From NCBI RefSeq assembly GCF_000425405.1, contig NZ_AUDJ01000001.1, forward strand, positions 372,001-436,000: a stretch of DNA of 64,000 bases, in the 5' to 3' direction. The position numbers and the translations under genes are program-made. The notes under the pieces were generated by a model that had not been told where the DNA came from, did no database searches, and worked only from the letters and a program-made list of their open reading frames with translations. Origin of the DNA: Ferrimonas kyonanensis DSM 18153. GTDB taxonomy: Bacteria > Pseudomonadota > Gammaproteobacteria > Enterobacterales > Shewanellaceae. Positions 19,141-28,565 of this stretch are shown piece after piece (the first letter of the stretch is position 1; every line of letters begins with the position of its first letter).

Positions 19141-19392
19141 ATGCAGAACACTGAAGTCGCCGAGATGCTGCGCCAGGCCATGGACCTGGACGATGTGATC
19201 GTCACTGCCGAAGGCACTCACTACAAAGTGGTGGTGGTCGGGGCCTGTTTTGATGGCATGAGCCGAGTAAAACGCCAGCAGGCTGTTTACGCCCCACTGA
19301 TGGAAAAGATCACTGATGGAACCTTGCATGCTTTGACCATCAAAGCATTTACGCCAGCGGAATGGCAGCGTGAAAAAATGTTTAACCTGTGA
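19141..19392 (+). CDS. ibaG: BolA-family protein IbaG
   Basis: 83 aa BolA fold with GDG-less variant loop and the invariant His/Cys region (VVVVGACFDGMSRVKRQQ; ALTIKAFTPAEW). BolA-type proteins pair with monothiol glutaredoxins and bind 2Fe-2S clusters; IbaG is linked to acid stress and envelope defects. Sits between mlaB and murA, the standard place for ibaG (yrbA). Confidence 0.93.
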   Translation: MQNTEVAEMLRQAMDLDDVIVTAEGTHYKVVVVGACFDGMSRVKRQQAVYAPLMEKITDGTLHALTIKAFTPAEWQREKMFNL

Positions 19393-19401
19393 GCTGGCTG
19401 A

Positions 19402-20667
<1,266 letters not shown>

Positions 20668-20686
20668 CGCCGTCTCGCCTCGTTCA

Positions 20687-20713
20687 ACGCCGGCCTTAGT
20701 GCCGGCGTTTTTG
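20687..20713 (+). terminator. Terminator after murA
   Basis: Stem ACGCCGGC/GCCGGCGT with a six-base loop and a following T-rich tract. Confidence 0.88.
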
Positions 20714-20810
20714 TGTCTGACATCTTCCGTTACAAGGGCTGAGGTATTTCATTTTTACATCCTTGACCGGGCCAATTAGCATAGGGGCAGAGACCAACAA
20801 GGAGTGTGTT

Positions 20811-21368
20811 ATGAAGGACTCAAAACAGCAACTGGCGCCGTTGACCGTGGCGCTGCACTGGATCGTGGGCCTGACGTTAATGGCGTTGCTGGCGGTGGGC
20901 ATCTACATGGAGGAGAACGAGGCCTACGCCCTGTATCCCATCCATAAATCCATTGGTATGCTGATTGTGGTGGTGGCCCTGGCCCGCATCGGCTGGCGCA
21001 GTCGCCAGGGCTGGCCGCAGCCGTTGTCGAAGGAGAGTCGCCCGCAGCGGTTGCTGGCAACGGCGGTACATTGGACGTTGATCATCGGTACCGTGTTGAT
21101 GCCGGTTTCCGGCATGATGATGTCCGGCGGCGGCGGTCATGGTCTGGAGATCTTTGGCTGGCAGTTGCTGGCGGCCAATCCGGATCCGGCCAACCCGCAA
21201 GCGGTGTTGCCATTGAGTGAATCCCTGGCCGGTCTGGGGCACGAACTGCATGAGCTGGGAGGCAACCTGATGATCGCCGCCATCGTGCTGCACGTGGCCG
21301 GTGCACTCAAACACCAGTTAATGGATGGCGATGGCACCCTGTCGAGAATGCTGGGCCGGCGGGTGTAA
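20811..21368 (+). CDS. Cytochrome b561 family protein
   Basis: 185 aa from the ATG at 20811, which has AAGGAG at good distance; the open frame reaches back to a TTG at 20763 with no RBS. Four membrane helices with haem-ligand histidines at VALHWIVG, YPIHKSIGM, TAVHWTLI and VLHVAGALKHQ. Family members are di-haem inner-membrane quinol oxidoreductases; some act as superoxide:quinone oxidoreductase (CybB). Stands alone between two terminators. Confidence 0.9.
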   Translation: MKDSKQQLAPLTVALHWIVGLTLMALLAVGIYMEENEAYALYPIHKSIGMLIVVVALARIGWRSRQGWPQPLSKESRPQRLLATAVHWTLIIGTVLMPVSGMMMSGGGGHGLEIFGWQLLAANPDPANPQAVLPLSESLAGLGHELHELGGNLMIAAIVLHVAGALKHQLMDGDGTLSRMLGRRV

Positions 21369-21422
21369 CCGCTCAGTTTCGATGACAGTGGCACCGGCGC
21401 TGCGGGTTAGCCAAGCCTTCTC

Positions 21423-21447
21423 ACCCCGCCTCCATGGCGGGGTTTTT
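21423..21447 (+). terminator. Terminator after the cytochrome b561 gene
   Basis: Stem ACCCCGCC/GGCGGGGT, five-base loop, then TTTT. The gap from here to 21625 holds no other clear feature apart from the RBS of the next gene. Confidence 0.85.
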
Positions 21448-21625
21448 AGTTTCTACGAAGGGGGGGCGAAGCCCTATTTTCTCCGTCTTAGGCGACGTTC
21501 TGCCAAATTAAGCTCTGCTTCTTAGCTATGTTATTGATTTATATTTTGATTATGGTCAATGAGCCTGGGAAGGGCTGTCGGTAGAATCCGCCGCTTGAAA
21601 ATTCCCTGACTCACCGGAGTACACT

Positions 21626-23038
21626 TTGTTGTTTGATCGCAAGCTCTGCCCTGTTTTGATCGCCCTGATGCTGACTGCCTGCGGAGGCTCAGGCTCAGGT
21701 TCTTCCACGCCAACCGGGCCGGATGAGGGCGGTGGCAATGAGGGCGGTACTCCGGGCGCGTCTGAGCTGATGCCATACACACCCGAGTATGTGACCCCAC
21801 GCCGCTATGCGGATCTCGGCGCTGAGATTCAGCACATCGATCAGCAACAGGACCGGTTCTGCCCTTACCCGGCGGCACCCGGGCAGTGCGAGTATTACGG
21901 TTATAAGGATGTGGCCTACAGCGTGCCGGAAGAGACGGACAGCACCGGTTTGGATGACATGGCGACCACCATGTCGGCGCTGCAATACTATGTCGATATT
22001 CAGGCCGGGCTGTGGGGATTGCAGGATTCCGAGGCGCTGATGGCGGTGGCCGCGTTTTCCGACGGCGCTGCGGTCTCTGAGGCCATCGAGTTGATCGCGT
22101 TTGATCTGCAGCGACTGCAGGCATCGCAGCCGGGCATTATCGATGCCGAGCTGCTGAGCGCTGCGGCGGCCACGGATGACCGCTGCACGGATTCCGGTAC
22201 CGGCCCGCTTAGCAGCACGTATTGCCAGGCCACGCGTTATGTGGATGGATTGCAATCACAGCCGGACTGGCAACCGGTGCTGGACAAGGTGGTGCGCGCC
22301 GCTGCTCAGCAGTATCAGCACTCTGGCGACTACTTCGATGCGCTGTGTGCGTCGGTGCCATCGGCGCAGATGCTGTGCCAGCTTGATCGCAGCATCAATA
22401 GCTTCAGCTTTGATTTGCTGGTGGCGCAGTTTGGCCCGGGGAACGGGACAAAACTGGCAGTACAAGGGGTGGCGTACAAAGGCGACAACAACAAAGGAGG
22501 CTACCTGTCCGGGCGCATGGTGTTGCCGAACAACCTCAGCAGCTTTCCTGAGTTTGACGCCAAGGTATTCAATCATGAGCTGACCCACTTTGTGATCGAT
22601 CAGTACATGAGTGGGTCTGGAGTAACGTTCTATGGCCGTATGGAAACCCGCTTGTTTGAAGAGGGCATCCCGGTGGCGTTTGCCGAGCAACAAACCTGGA
22701 CTTGGGAAAAGCTGGCTGAACTTGCTCAAAGTGGTGGCCAATTCCTGCTGACACAGGACAACTACAACACTCGAGGATCATTGGTGAACTACTTGCTGGT
22801 GGCGAAAACGGCGGCTGAAGCCAGGGCGAAACACCAGGCGTTGTTGACGTTCATCAAGACCATTTCTGTCTACGACGACATCGCGGTGGCCTTTGACCAC
22901 GCCGGGTTTACTAACCACAAAGGGCAAGCGATCACCCTCGACCAGTTCGGTCGGGACATTGCAACCTGGGTAACAGAGCTTGCCAATGATGCCGACCTGA
23001 GCCAGTACAAAACGGCCATTCAGTACGCTCGGGGTTGA
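21626..23038 (+). CDS. Putative zinc metallopeptidase lipoprotein
   Basis: 470 aa. Lipoprotein signal ending in lipobox LTAC (MLFDRKLCPVLIALMLTAC), then a Gly/Ser/Thr-Pro linker. A zinc-peptidase motif HELTH is present (NHELTHFVIDQYM, about residue 318), and a downstream Glu in LFEEGIPVAFAEQ could be the third ligand of a gluzincin-type enzyme. Eight or so cysteines in the mature part suggest disulfides. The start is one of two tandem TTG codons (21626, 21629) with CCGGAG upstream. No specific family recognised; the substrate is unknown. Lone gene, not in an operon. Confidence 0.65.
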   Translation: MLFDRKLCPVLIALMLTACGGSGSGSSTPTGPDEGGGNEGGTPGASELMPYTPEYVTPRRYADLGAEIQHIDQQQDRFCPYPAAPGQCEYYGYKDVAYSVPEETDSTGLDDMATTMSALQYYVDIQAGLWGLQDSEALMAVAAFSDGAAVSEAIELIAFDLQRLQASQPGIIDAELLSAAAATDDRCTDSGTGPLSSTYCQATRYVDGLQSQPDWQPVLDKVVRAAAQQYQHSGDYFDALCASVPSAQMLCQLDRSINSFSFDLLVAQFGPGNGTKLAVQGVAYKGDNNKGGYLSGRMVLPNNLSSFPEFDAKVFNHELTHFVIDQYMSGSGVTFYGRMETRLFEEGIPVAFAEQQTWTWEKLAELAQSGGQFLLTQDNYNTRGSLVNYLLVAKTAAEARAKHQALLTFIKTISVYDDIAVAFDHAGFTNHKGQAITLDQFGRDIATWVTELANDADLSQYKTAIQYARG

Positions 23039-23107
23039 ATTCGAAGTCGGGGGCATTGATGTCCGGATCCGGCTCATTGGTGGCTGGGGCTGTGATACAG
23101 TGGCCCC

Positions 23108-24535
23108 ATGACACTGACTCATTCCCAATGTGAACGGGCACGCCTGGCCCGAGACCACCGCTTTGACGGCCGTTTCTTTACTGCCGTCAAAACCACCGGC
23201 ATCTATTGCCGGCCGGTGTGTCCGGCGCCGGCGCCGAAATCCGACAACGTCGAGTACTTTGCCAATGCGGCCGCAGCGGCTAAAGCCGGCTACCGTCCGT
23301 GTCTGCGCTGTCGCCCCGAGAGTGCGCCGTTCAGTCCGGCGTGGCGGGGAACCGCAACCACGGTCACGCGAGCGTTGTCGCTGATTCATGCCGGCGAACC
23401 GATACCGGCGCTGGCGGCGTTCGCCGAGCGTCTCGGCGTCAGCGATCGTCACCTGCGACGCTTGTTTGAACAACACCTCGGGGTGTCGCCGCTGGCTTAT
23501 GCCCTGAACCATCGGCTGTTGTTTGCCAAACAGTTGCTGTCAGAGAGCGAGTTGCCAATATTGGCGGTGGCTCAGGCGTGCGGGTTTCAGTCCCGTCGCC
23601 GTTTCAATGACGCGTTTCAGCGCCAGTTTTCCCTGACCCCGTCCGACATTCGCCGTCGTACTGATGCCGGTGGCCCCGGTTGTCGGGTGCAACTGCGATT
23701 CCGGCCGCCGTTTGATTGGTCGACCCTGCTGGCGTTCTTGCAAACCCGGGCGTTGCCCGGGGTGGAGCGGATTGAGGCTGACTGTTACAGCCGCGCCTTT
23801 CAACTTGGGCAGCAGCGAGGGTGGTTCGAGTTGTCGCCGGATCTCGAGCTGTGCCGATTGAATCTGACCATTCATTGTGACGCCCCCCATTGTCTGCAGG
23901 CGGTGGTGCAGCGTGTCAGGGAGGTGTTTGATCTGGATACCGATCCGCAGGCGCTGTGGCAGGCCTTCGCCGAAGACGCGCAGCTTGGGCCGATCTGGCG
24001 TCGCCATCCCGGACTGAGGTTGCCGGGGATCTGGAGTGAGTTTGAGGCGGTGGTTCGGGCCATTGTCGGTCAACAGATCAGTGTCAAAGGCGCGAGAACG
24101 ATACTGAGCCGTTTGTGCGATCGCTTCGGTGAGCCGTTCCCGCAGGCGTCGGGCTTATCACGGACGTTTCCGACACCGGCACGGTTGGCCAGCGCCGATC
24201 TCAGCGGTCTGGGGCTGACGGCCACCCGGGCTCGATGGTTGCAGGGCATTGCCCGCGCCTACGCCGATGGCTTTGAGGCTGGCCACGGCTCGCTGGCGTC
24301 ACGGCTGCAGCGACTGCAGACTCTGACCGGGGTGGGGGACTGGACGGCGCAGTACGTGTGCATGCGCGGGTTGCAGGAGAGCGATGGTTTTCCCGCTTCG
24401 GATCTGGGTTTGTATCATGCCCTGAAGTTAGAGAAAGGCAGCCCGACACAGACCCGGGAGTTGGCGGAATCGTGGCGGCCCTGGCGTGCCTACGCGGTGA
24501 TGGCATTGTGGCAATCTTTAGGAGAATCAACATGA
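23108..24535 (+). CDS. Ada-type regulator fused to AlkA 3-methyladenine DNA glycosylase
   Basis: 475 aa. N-terminal Ada zinc domain with Cys34, Cys38, Cys65 and Cys68, the spacing found in E. coli Ada (38, 42, 69, 72), where the first accepts methyl from phosphotriesters; an AraC-type helix-turn-helix follows (about residues 85-180). The C-terminal half is AlkA-like: the HhH loop LTGVGDWTAQY (406-416) and a likely catalytic Asp432 in FPASDLGL. It would therefore sense methylation, activate transcription and excise alkylated bases in one chain. The Ada methyltransferase domain is absent but is supplied by ogt, which overlaps the stop codon. Confidence 0.92.
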   Translation: MTLTHSQCERARLARDHRFDGRFFTAVKTTGIYCRPVCPAPAPKSDNVEYFANAAAAAKAGYRPCLRCRPESAPFSPAWRGTATTVTRALSLIHAGEPIPALAAFAERLGVSDRHLRRLFEQHLGVSPLAYALNHRLLFAKQLLSESELPILAVAQACGFQSRRRFNDAFQRQFSLTPSDIRRRTDAGGPGCRVQLRFRPPFDWSTLLAFLQTRALPGVERIEADCYSRAFQLGQQRGWFELSPDLELCRLNLTIHCDAPHCLQAVVQRVREVFDLDTDPQALWQAFAEDAQLGPIWRRHPGLRLPGIWSEFEAVVRAIVGQQISVKGARTILSRLCDRFGEPFPQASGLSRTFPTPARLASADLSGLGLTATRARWLQGIARAYADGFEAGHGSLASRLQRLQTLTGVGDWTAQYVCMRGLQESDGFPASDLGLYHALKLEKGSPTQTRELAESWRPWRAYAVMALWQSLGEST

Positions 24536-25002
24536 AGTATGATCAGTGGGCGTCGCCTTGGGGAGAGGTACTGGCGGTAGTGTCGGATCAAGGCTTGGTG
24601 GCGTTGGGGTTTCAGCAGGGCGCCCAGCCGCTGACCATCGAAACGCACTGGCAGCGTTGCCCTCAGGCGTTGCAATCGGTACGGACTCAGTTTGAGGAGT
24701 ACGCCCAAGGACGTCGACACCAGTTTGATCTGCCTCTGGATATGCGCGGGACGGCATTTCAGCAGCAGGTGTGGCAGGCATTGATGACCATTCCGTATGG
24801 CGAGACGTGCGCCTACTCGGACATTGCCGAGCGCATCGGCCGGCCGAAATCGGTGCGGGCCGTGGGGGCGGCAAATGGTCGCAATCCGGTGGCGGTGGTG
24901 GTGCCTTGTCACCGGGTGATCGGCAAAGACGGTAGCCTGACCGGTTATGCCGGCGGGGTGGAACTTAAGCTGGCGTTGCTTGACCACGAGTGTGGCAAGT
25001 GA
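24532..25002 (+). CDS. ogt: Methylated-DNA--protein-cysteine methyltransferase
   Basis: 156 aa from the ATG at 24532 (AGGAGAATCAAC upstream), overlapping the stop of the Ada-AlkA gene (ATGA). The active-site motif VVPCHRVIG has the methyl-accepting cysteine at about residue 126. It repairs O6-methylguanine by suicidal transfer. The operon thus carries the three Ada/AlkA/Ogt repair activities; autoregulation by the Ada part is likely but not shown here. Confidence 0.95.
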   Translation: MKYDQWASPWGEVLAVVSDQGLVALGFQQGAQPLTIETHWQRCPQALQSVRTQFEEYAQGRRHQFDLPLDMRGTAFQQQVWQALMTIPYGETCAYSDIAERIGRPKSVRAVGAANGRNPVAVVVPCHRVIGKDGSLTGYAGGVELKLALLDHECGK

Positions 25003-25007
25003 GGGTT

Positions 25008-25027
25008 GGGGGAGTCAGGACTCCCCC
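25008..25027. terminator. Hairpin between ogt and the small exported-protein gene
   Basis: Perfect 9-bp inverted repeat GGGGGAGTC/GACTCCCCC with a 2-base centre between convergent genes. No T-run on either strand, so termination would be weak or factor-dependent. Confidence 0.5.
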
Positions 25028-25035
25028 GATGTGCA

Positions 25036-25275
25036 TCAACGCCGGGAGAAGGCGCAGGGCTCGTGGCCAACCAAACGCTTATAGGGGGTGATGGTGCCGG
25101 TAACGTAGGTGCTGTTGTCGCAACGGGTGACCGACTCACCGACGATGGTGGTGTGACTGGCGTCCGAGTAGTACACGTATTCGAGAATGTAGTTGCCGGC
25201 CACGGCGTAGCCGGTGAGGCCCAATGCGGCAATGGTGGTCAGGGCCAGCAGCGGTTTTCTGAGAGTGTGAGTCAT
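25036..25275 (-). CDS. Small exported protein, DUF6289-like
   Basis: 79 aa from the ATG at 25275, which has AAGGACG upstream; the frame is open further to 25326 but without RBS. A signal peptide is visible (KPLLALTTIAALGLTGYAVA), leaving a mature peptide of about 55 residues with two Cys (RCDNS and EPCAF) that may form a disulfide. The YYSDASHTTIVGE pattern resembles the DUF6289 group of small secreted proteins; I know no function for them. Convergent with ogt. Confidence 0.6.
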   Translation of the reverse strand: MTHTLRKPLLALTTIAALGLTGYAVAGNYILEYVYYSDASHTTIVGESVTRCDNSTYVTGTITPYKRLVGHEPCAFSRR

Positions 25276-25380
25276 GTGATTTCGTCCTTGTTGTTGATGA
25301 AGGGGCAACTCCTTTTTGCCCGACATTCATTAACTTAGGAAATATAAATTCACTTGTAAATGCTTTTGTTCAGGGCATAA

Positions 25381-25414
25381 AAAAACGGCTCCCATGGGAG
25401 CCGTTTTTTATTTT
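25381..25414 (-). terminator. Terminator after degS
   Basis: Stem ACGGCTCCC/GGGAGCCGT flanked by A-run and T-run, so it can work on both strands; it lies directly after the degS stop on the minus strand. Confidence 0.88.
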
Positions 25415-25422
25415 GTGTTGGT

Positions 25423-26499
25423 TTAGCGGGTCGGCGCCTGATAGGGCGGCATTTCGCCGATGGTGACCGGCAGCCGAAGCGTCTTGCCTTTGCGAATCAG
25501 GGTCAGGTTGACCTCGGTACCCGGTGGCGTCTCGGCGATGGCATCCATCATGGCGTTGACCCCTTCGATTTTTTGGCCGTTGAGTTCGGTGATGACGTCG
25601 CCGGCCGCCAGCCGGGCTCGGGCGGCCGGGCTGTTGCGATCGACGTTGGTCAGCAACACGCCGTCGGTATTGGCGATGCCCATTAATCGTGCCCGGGTGG
25701 CATCCAGCGGTGCGGCACTGACGCCGAGGTGGCCGCGAATCACTCGACCATCTTTAATCAGCTTTTCCATGACGTGATGGGCCAGTGGCAGCGGAATGGC
25801 AAAGTTGATGCCGACGCCACTTTCACCGCCGACATTGTAGTTGGCGGTGTTGACCCCCACCAGGTAGCCGTCCGCATCCACCAGGGCGCCGCCGGAGTTG
25901 CCTTGGTTAATGGCGGCATCGGTCTGGATGAAATCCTGATAGCCGGAACTGAGGCCATATCGACCGGTGGCGCTGATGATCCCCTGGGTAATGGTTTGCC
26001 CCAGGTTGTAGGGGTTGCCGATGGACAGCACCGCATCGCCGATCTCCGGTTGACGCTTGAGATCGTAGGGGATGGTGGGCAGAGATTGTCCTTCGGTATC
26101 GATGTACAGCACCGCCAGATCGGTCCAGGGATCGGCGCCAATCATCACCGCCGAACCCCAGCGACCATCCTGCAGGGCCACGTAGATCAGGTCGGCACCG
26201 CTAACCACGTGATAGTTGGTCAGCACGTAGCCGTCTTCCCGCATGATGATGCCCGAGCCCAGGCCGGCGTCGGTGGACTGATTCGGGAAGGCCGCATTCT
26301 GGGTGCGGGAGTAGATGTTCACTACCGCAGGGGAGGCGCGTTTGACCGCCTGGGCAAAACTGGTGCGATTGACCTGGCTGCTGGGCCAGCTGAGATCCGG
26401 CAGTTGCTGCCTGAGGCTGGGGCTCAACAGCACGATGGCGATGGCCAGCACCAGCCCGGCCAGAATCGGTTTCGCAACGTAGAGCAGGAACTTTGCCAT
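25423..26499 (-). CDS. degS: Site-1 stress-sensing protease DegS
   Basis: 358 aa from the ATG at 26499; 18 further upstream codons are open but the membrane anchor begins right after this Met (AKFLLYVAKPILAGLVLAIA). Trypsin-like triad in TNYHVVSG, DLAVLYI and QGNSGGALV, then one PDZ domain (about residues 255-345). Anchored in the inner membrane, DegS is switched on by exposed outer-membrane protein C-termini and cleaves RseA to release sigma-E. It follows degQ, as in E. coli. Confidence 0.95.
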   Translation of the reverse strand: MAKFLLYVAKPILAGLVLAIAIVLLSPSLRQQLPDLSWPSSQVNRTSFAQAVKRASPAVVNIYSRTQNAAFPNQSTDAGLGSGIIMREDGYVLTNYHVVSGADLIYVALQDGRWGSAVMIGADPWTDLAVLYIDTEGQSLPTIPYDLKRQPEIGDAVLSIGNPYNLGQTITQGIISATGRYGLSSGYQDFIQTDAAINQGNSGGALVDADGYLVGVNTANYNVGGESGVGINFAIPLPLAHHVMEKLIKDGRVIRGHLGVSAAPLDATRARLMGIANTDGVLLTNVDRNSPAARARLAAGDVITELNGQKIEGVNAMMDAIAETPPGTEVNLTLIRKGKTLRLPVTIGEMPPYQAPTR

Positions 26500-26552
26500 G
26501 GTCTTAATAATATTGATGAATGAAAGCACGAGGGTATCACATCGAAGGAACA

Positions 26553-26590
26553 CAAAAAAATGAGCCGCTACCGGAAAGGCAGCGGCTCAT
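26553..26590 (-). terminator. Terminator between degQ and degS
   Basis: Stem ATGAGCCGCT/AGCGGCTCAT; on the minus strand it is followed by a run of seven T. It implies that degS has its own promoter or depends on readthrough. Confidence 0.88.
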
Positions 26591-26604
26591 GGCGGGCATA
26601 GGGG

Positions 26605-27966
26605 TTATCGGATTATCAGGTACATGTTGCTGTCATCACGACGGATGTTCAGCGCCAGTGCGCCTTCGTAATCCTCCAGCAGGCTACGCAGCTCTTTCAG
26701 GCTCTGCACTCGCTCGCGGTTAACGCCGAGGATGATGTCGCCTTTACGCAGCCCCTGGCGGGCAGCGGCAGAGCGCTCTTCCAGCTCGGTAATGGCGACG
26801 CCTTCGATGCCGTCCTGGTTGTAGGTGGACAGCTTGGCGCCTTCCAGGGCCGGGTGAACCACGCTGGCTTTGACGTTCTCACCTTCCGCTTCGCTCAGGG
26901 TCACCTTGACGGTCTCTTCATCGCCGTCGCGAATGATGCCCAGCTTCACTTTGCTGCCGGCGCCCATGGTCGCGACTTTGGCGCGCAATTCGGAGAAGGT
27001 GCGAATCTTACGGCCATTGACGCTGATGATGATGTCACCGGCCTTCAGGCCCGCCTTGGCGGCGGCGGAGTCTGGGACCACCTGGCTGACGAAGGCGCCA
27101 TGCTGAGACTCGAGGCCAAACAGTTTGGCGGTTTCGTTGTCCAGCTCCCGGCCCAGCACTCCGAGCACACCGCGGCGCACTTCACCGAATTCGATGATCT
27201 GCTGAGTCAGGCCGCGAACCATGTCCGACGGAATGGCAAAGCCGATGCCGACGTTGCCGCCGCTCGGAGCCAGAATGGCGGTGTTGATGCCGATCAGTTC
27301 ACCGTGCAGGTTCACCAGGGCGCCACCGGAATTACCGCTGTTAATGGCGGCGTCGGTCTGGATGAAGTTTTCCAGGCTCTCGATGTTCAGGCCGCTGCGG
27401 CCCAGGGCGCTGACGATACCGGAGGTGACGGTCTGTCCCAGGCCGAAGGGGTTACCGATGGCGACGGCAAAGTCGCCGACCCGCAGGCCGTCGGATTTGG
27501 CCAGTTTCACCTCGGTCAGGTCGTCGGCCTCCACTTTCAGCAGGGCCACATCGCTGCTCTGATCGGAACCGATCAGCTCGGCTTCAAATTCGCGGCCGTC
27601 GCTGAGGCTGATGAGAATCTTATCGGCGCCGTCGATGACGTGGTGGTTGGTGACGATGTAGCCTTCATCGGCGTCGATGATGACCCCGGAACCCAGGCCG
27701 CGGAATGGGCGCTCCTGGACTCGCTCCCGAGGCGCATTGGGGCCGAAAAAGTAACGAAACGGCTCAGGAATCTCCTGGCGGGACACCTGGGTGCCGGATA
27801 CCGACACCGACACGACGGCAGGGCCCACCTGCTCGATCATTGGTGCCAGGCTCGGCAATTGCTGTCCCTCAACCACCAGAGGCAAAGCGGCGTGGCTGGT
27901 GGCGGGAAACAGAGAGACTCCGGCAGCGAAAATCGCGGCGGTCAGAACGGTAACAGACTTATTCAT
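26605..27966 (-). CDS. degQ: Periplasmic serine protease/chaperone DegQ (DegP family)
   Basis: 453 aa. Signal peptide (ends near SHA, residue 26), trypsin-like domain with His in TNHHVIDG, Asp in SSDVALLKV and Ser in NSGNSGGALV, then two PDZ domains (about residues 255-345 and 365-450). Length and a short LA-loop favour DegQ over DegP, and the position beside degS supports it. It degrades or refolds misfolded envelope proteins as a cage-forming oligomer. Confidence 0.93.
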   Translation of the reverse strand: MNKSVTVLTAAIFAAGVSLFPATSHAALPLVVEGQQLPSLAPMIEQVGPAVVSVSVSGTQVSRQEIPEPFRYFFGPNAPRERVQERPFRGLGSGVIIDADEGYIVTNHHVIDGADKILISLSDGREFEAELIGSDQSSDVALLKVEADDLTEVKLAKSDGLRVGDFAVAIGNPFGLGQTVTSGIVSALGRSGLNIESLENFIQTDAAINSGNSGGALVNLHGELIGINTAILAPSGGNVGIGFAIPSDMVRGLTQQIIEFGEVRRGVLGVLGRELDNETAKLFGLESQHGAFVSQVVPDSAAAKAGLKAGDIIISVNGRKIRTFSELRAKVATMGAGSKVKLGIIRDGDEETVKVTLSEAEGENVKASVVHPALEGAKLSTYNQDGIEGVAITELEERSAAARQGLRKGDIILGVNRERVQSLKELRSLLEDYEGALALNIRRDDSNMYLIIR

Positions 27967-28043
27967 CTATAGAAATTCTCCGTAATTCAGCAAATTTTTC
28001 TACTTGCTTATCGACCCCCTCGCTGCCGCTTTAGTTCCCCTGG

Positions 28044-28433
28044 TCAGCTGACTTTTTTTCTCGGGCTGATGATGCCGTGGGAGCCGTGAACGTAATCGTT
28101 AGGCTGCTGATCTTCGGTGGTCAGTGGCTCTGGCTCCGGTTGATGCAGCGGCAACTTGGCGGTGCTGAGTTGCTCCTCAAACAGGTGCGAGGCCGATTCG
28201 TTCCACAGCCGGTTGGCCTTGTCCACATCCTGGCTCAACTGCAGCAGGGTTGCGTGAGACTGCTCAAAGTAGTCCGCCATCTCCTGTCGTTGCTGATCCA
28301 GTTCGAAACGGGCTTTTTCCAGCTTTTGCCTGACGCTGTGGGCATCGGCGGGGGTACCTGAGGTGCGCCAGCGAACGGCGTAGCCGAGGCCAAATCCCAC
28401 AATCAGGGCCAGTACTATCCAAACTTCATTCAT
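28044..28433 (-). CDS. zapG: Cell division/envelope protein ZapG (YhcB, DUF1043)
   Basis: 129 aa. N-terminal membrane helix (EVWIVLALIVGFGLGYAV) then a coiled-coil stretch (QKLEKARFELDQQRQEMADYF with heptads) and an acidic tail. YhcB/ZapG is an inner-membrane protein linked to division and to coordination of envelope synthesis. Upstream of degQ and divergent from zapE, matching the E. coli yhcB-degQ-degS / zapE order. Confidence 0.92.
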   Translation of the reverse strand: MNEVWIVLALIVGFGLGYAVRWRTSGTPADAHSVRQKLEKARFELDQQRQEMADYFEQSHATLLQLSQDVDKANRLWNESASHLFEEQLSTAKLPLHQPEPEPLTTEDQQPNDYVHGSHGIISPRKKVS

Positions 28434-28565
28434 ATCTACTCCAAACCGACCCGTAAATTAAGGCCAAAAAAATTAGCACTATCTACTTGTTATAGACCAA
28501 CTATACATCGGCTTGGGCTGCCATGGTACTATGACCACTCAAAGCTAAGACCAGTGACGAGGGCC

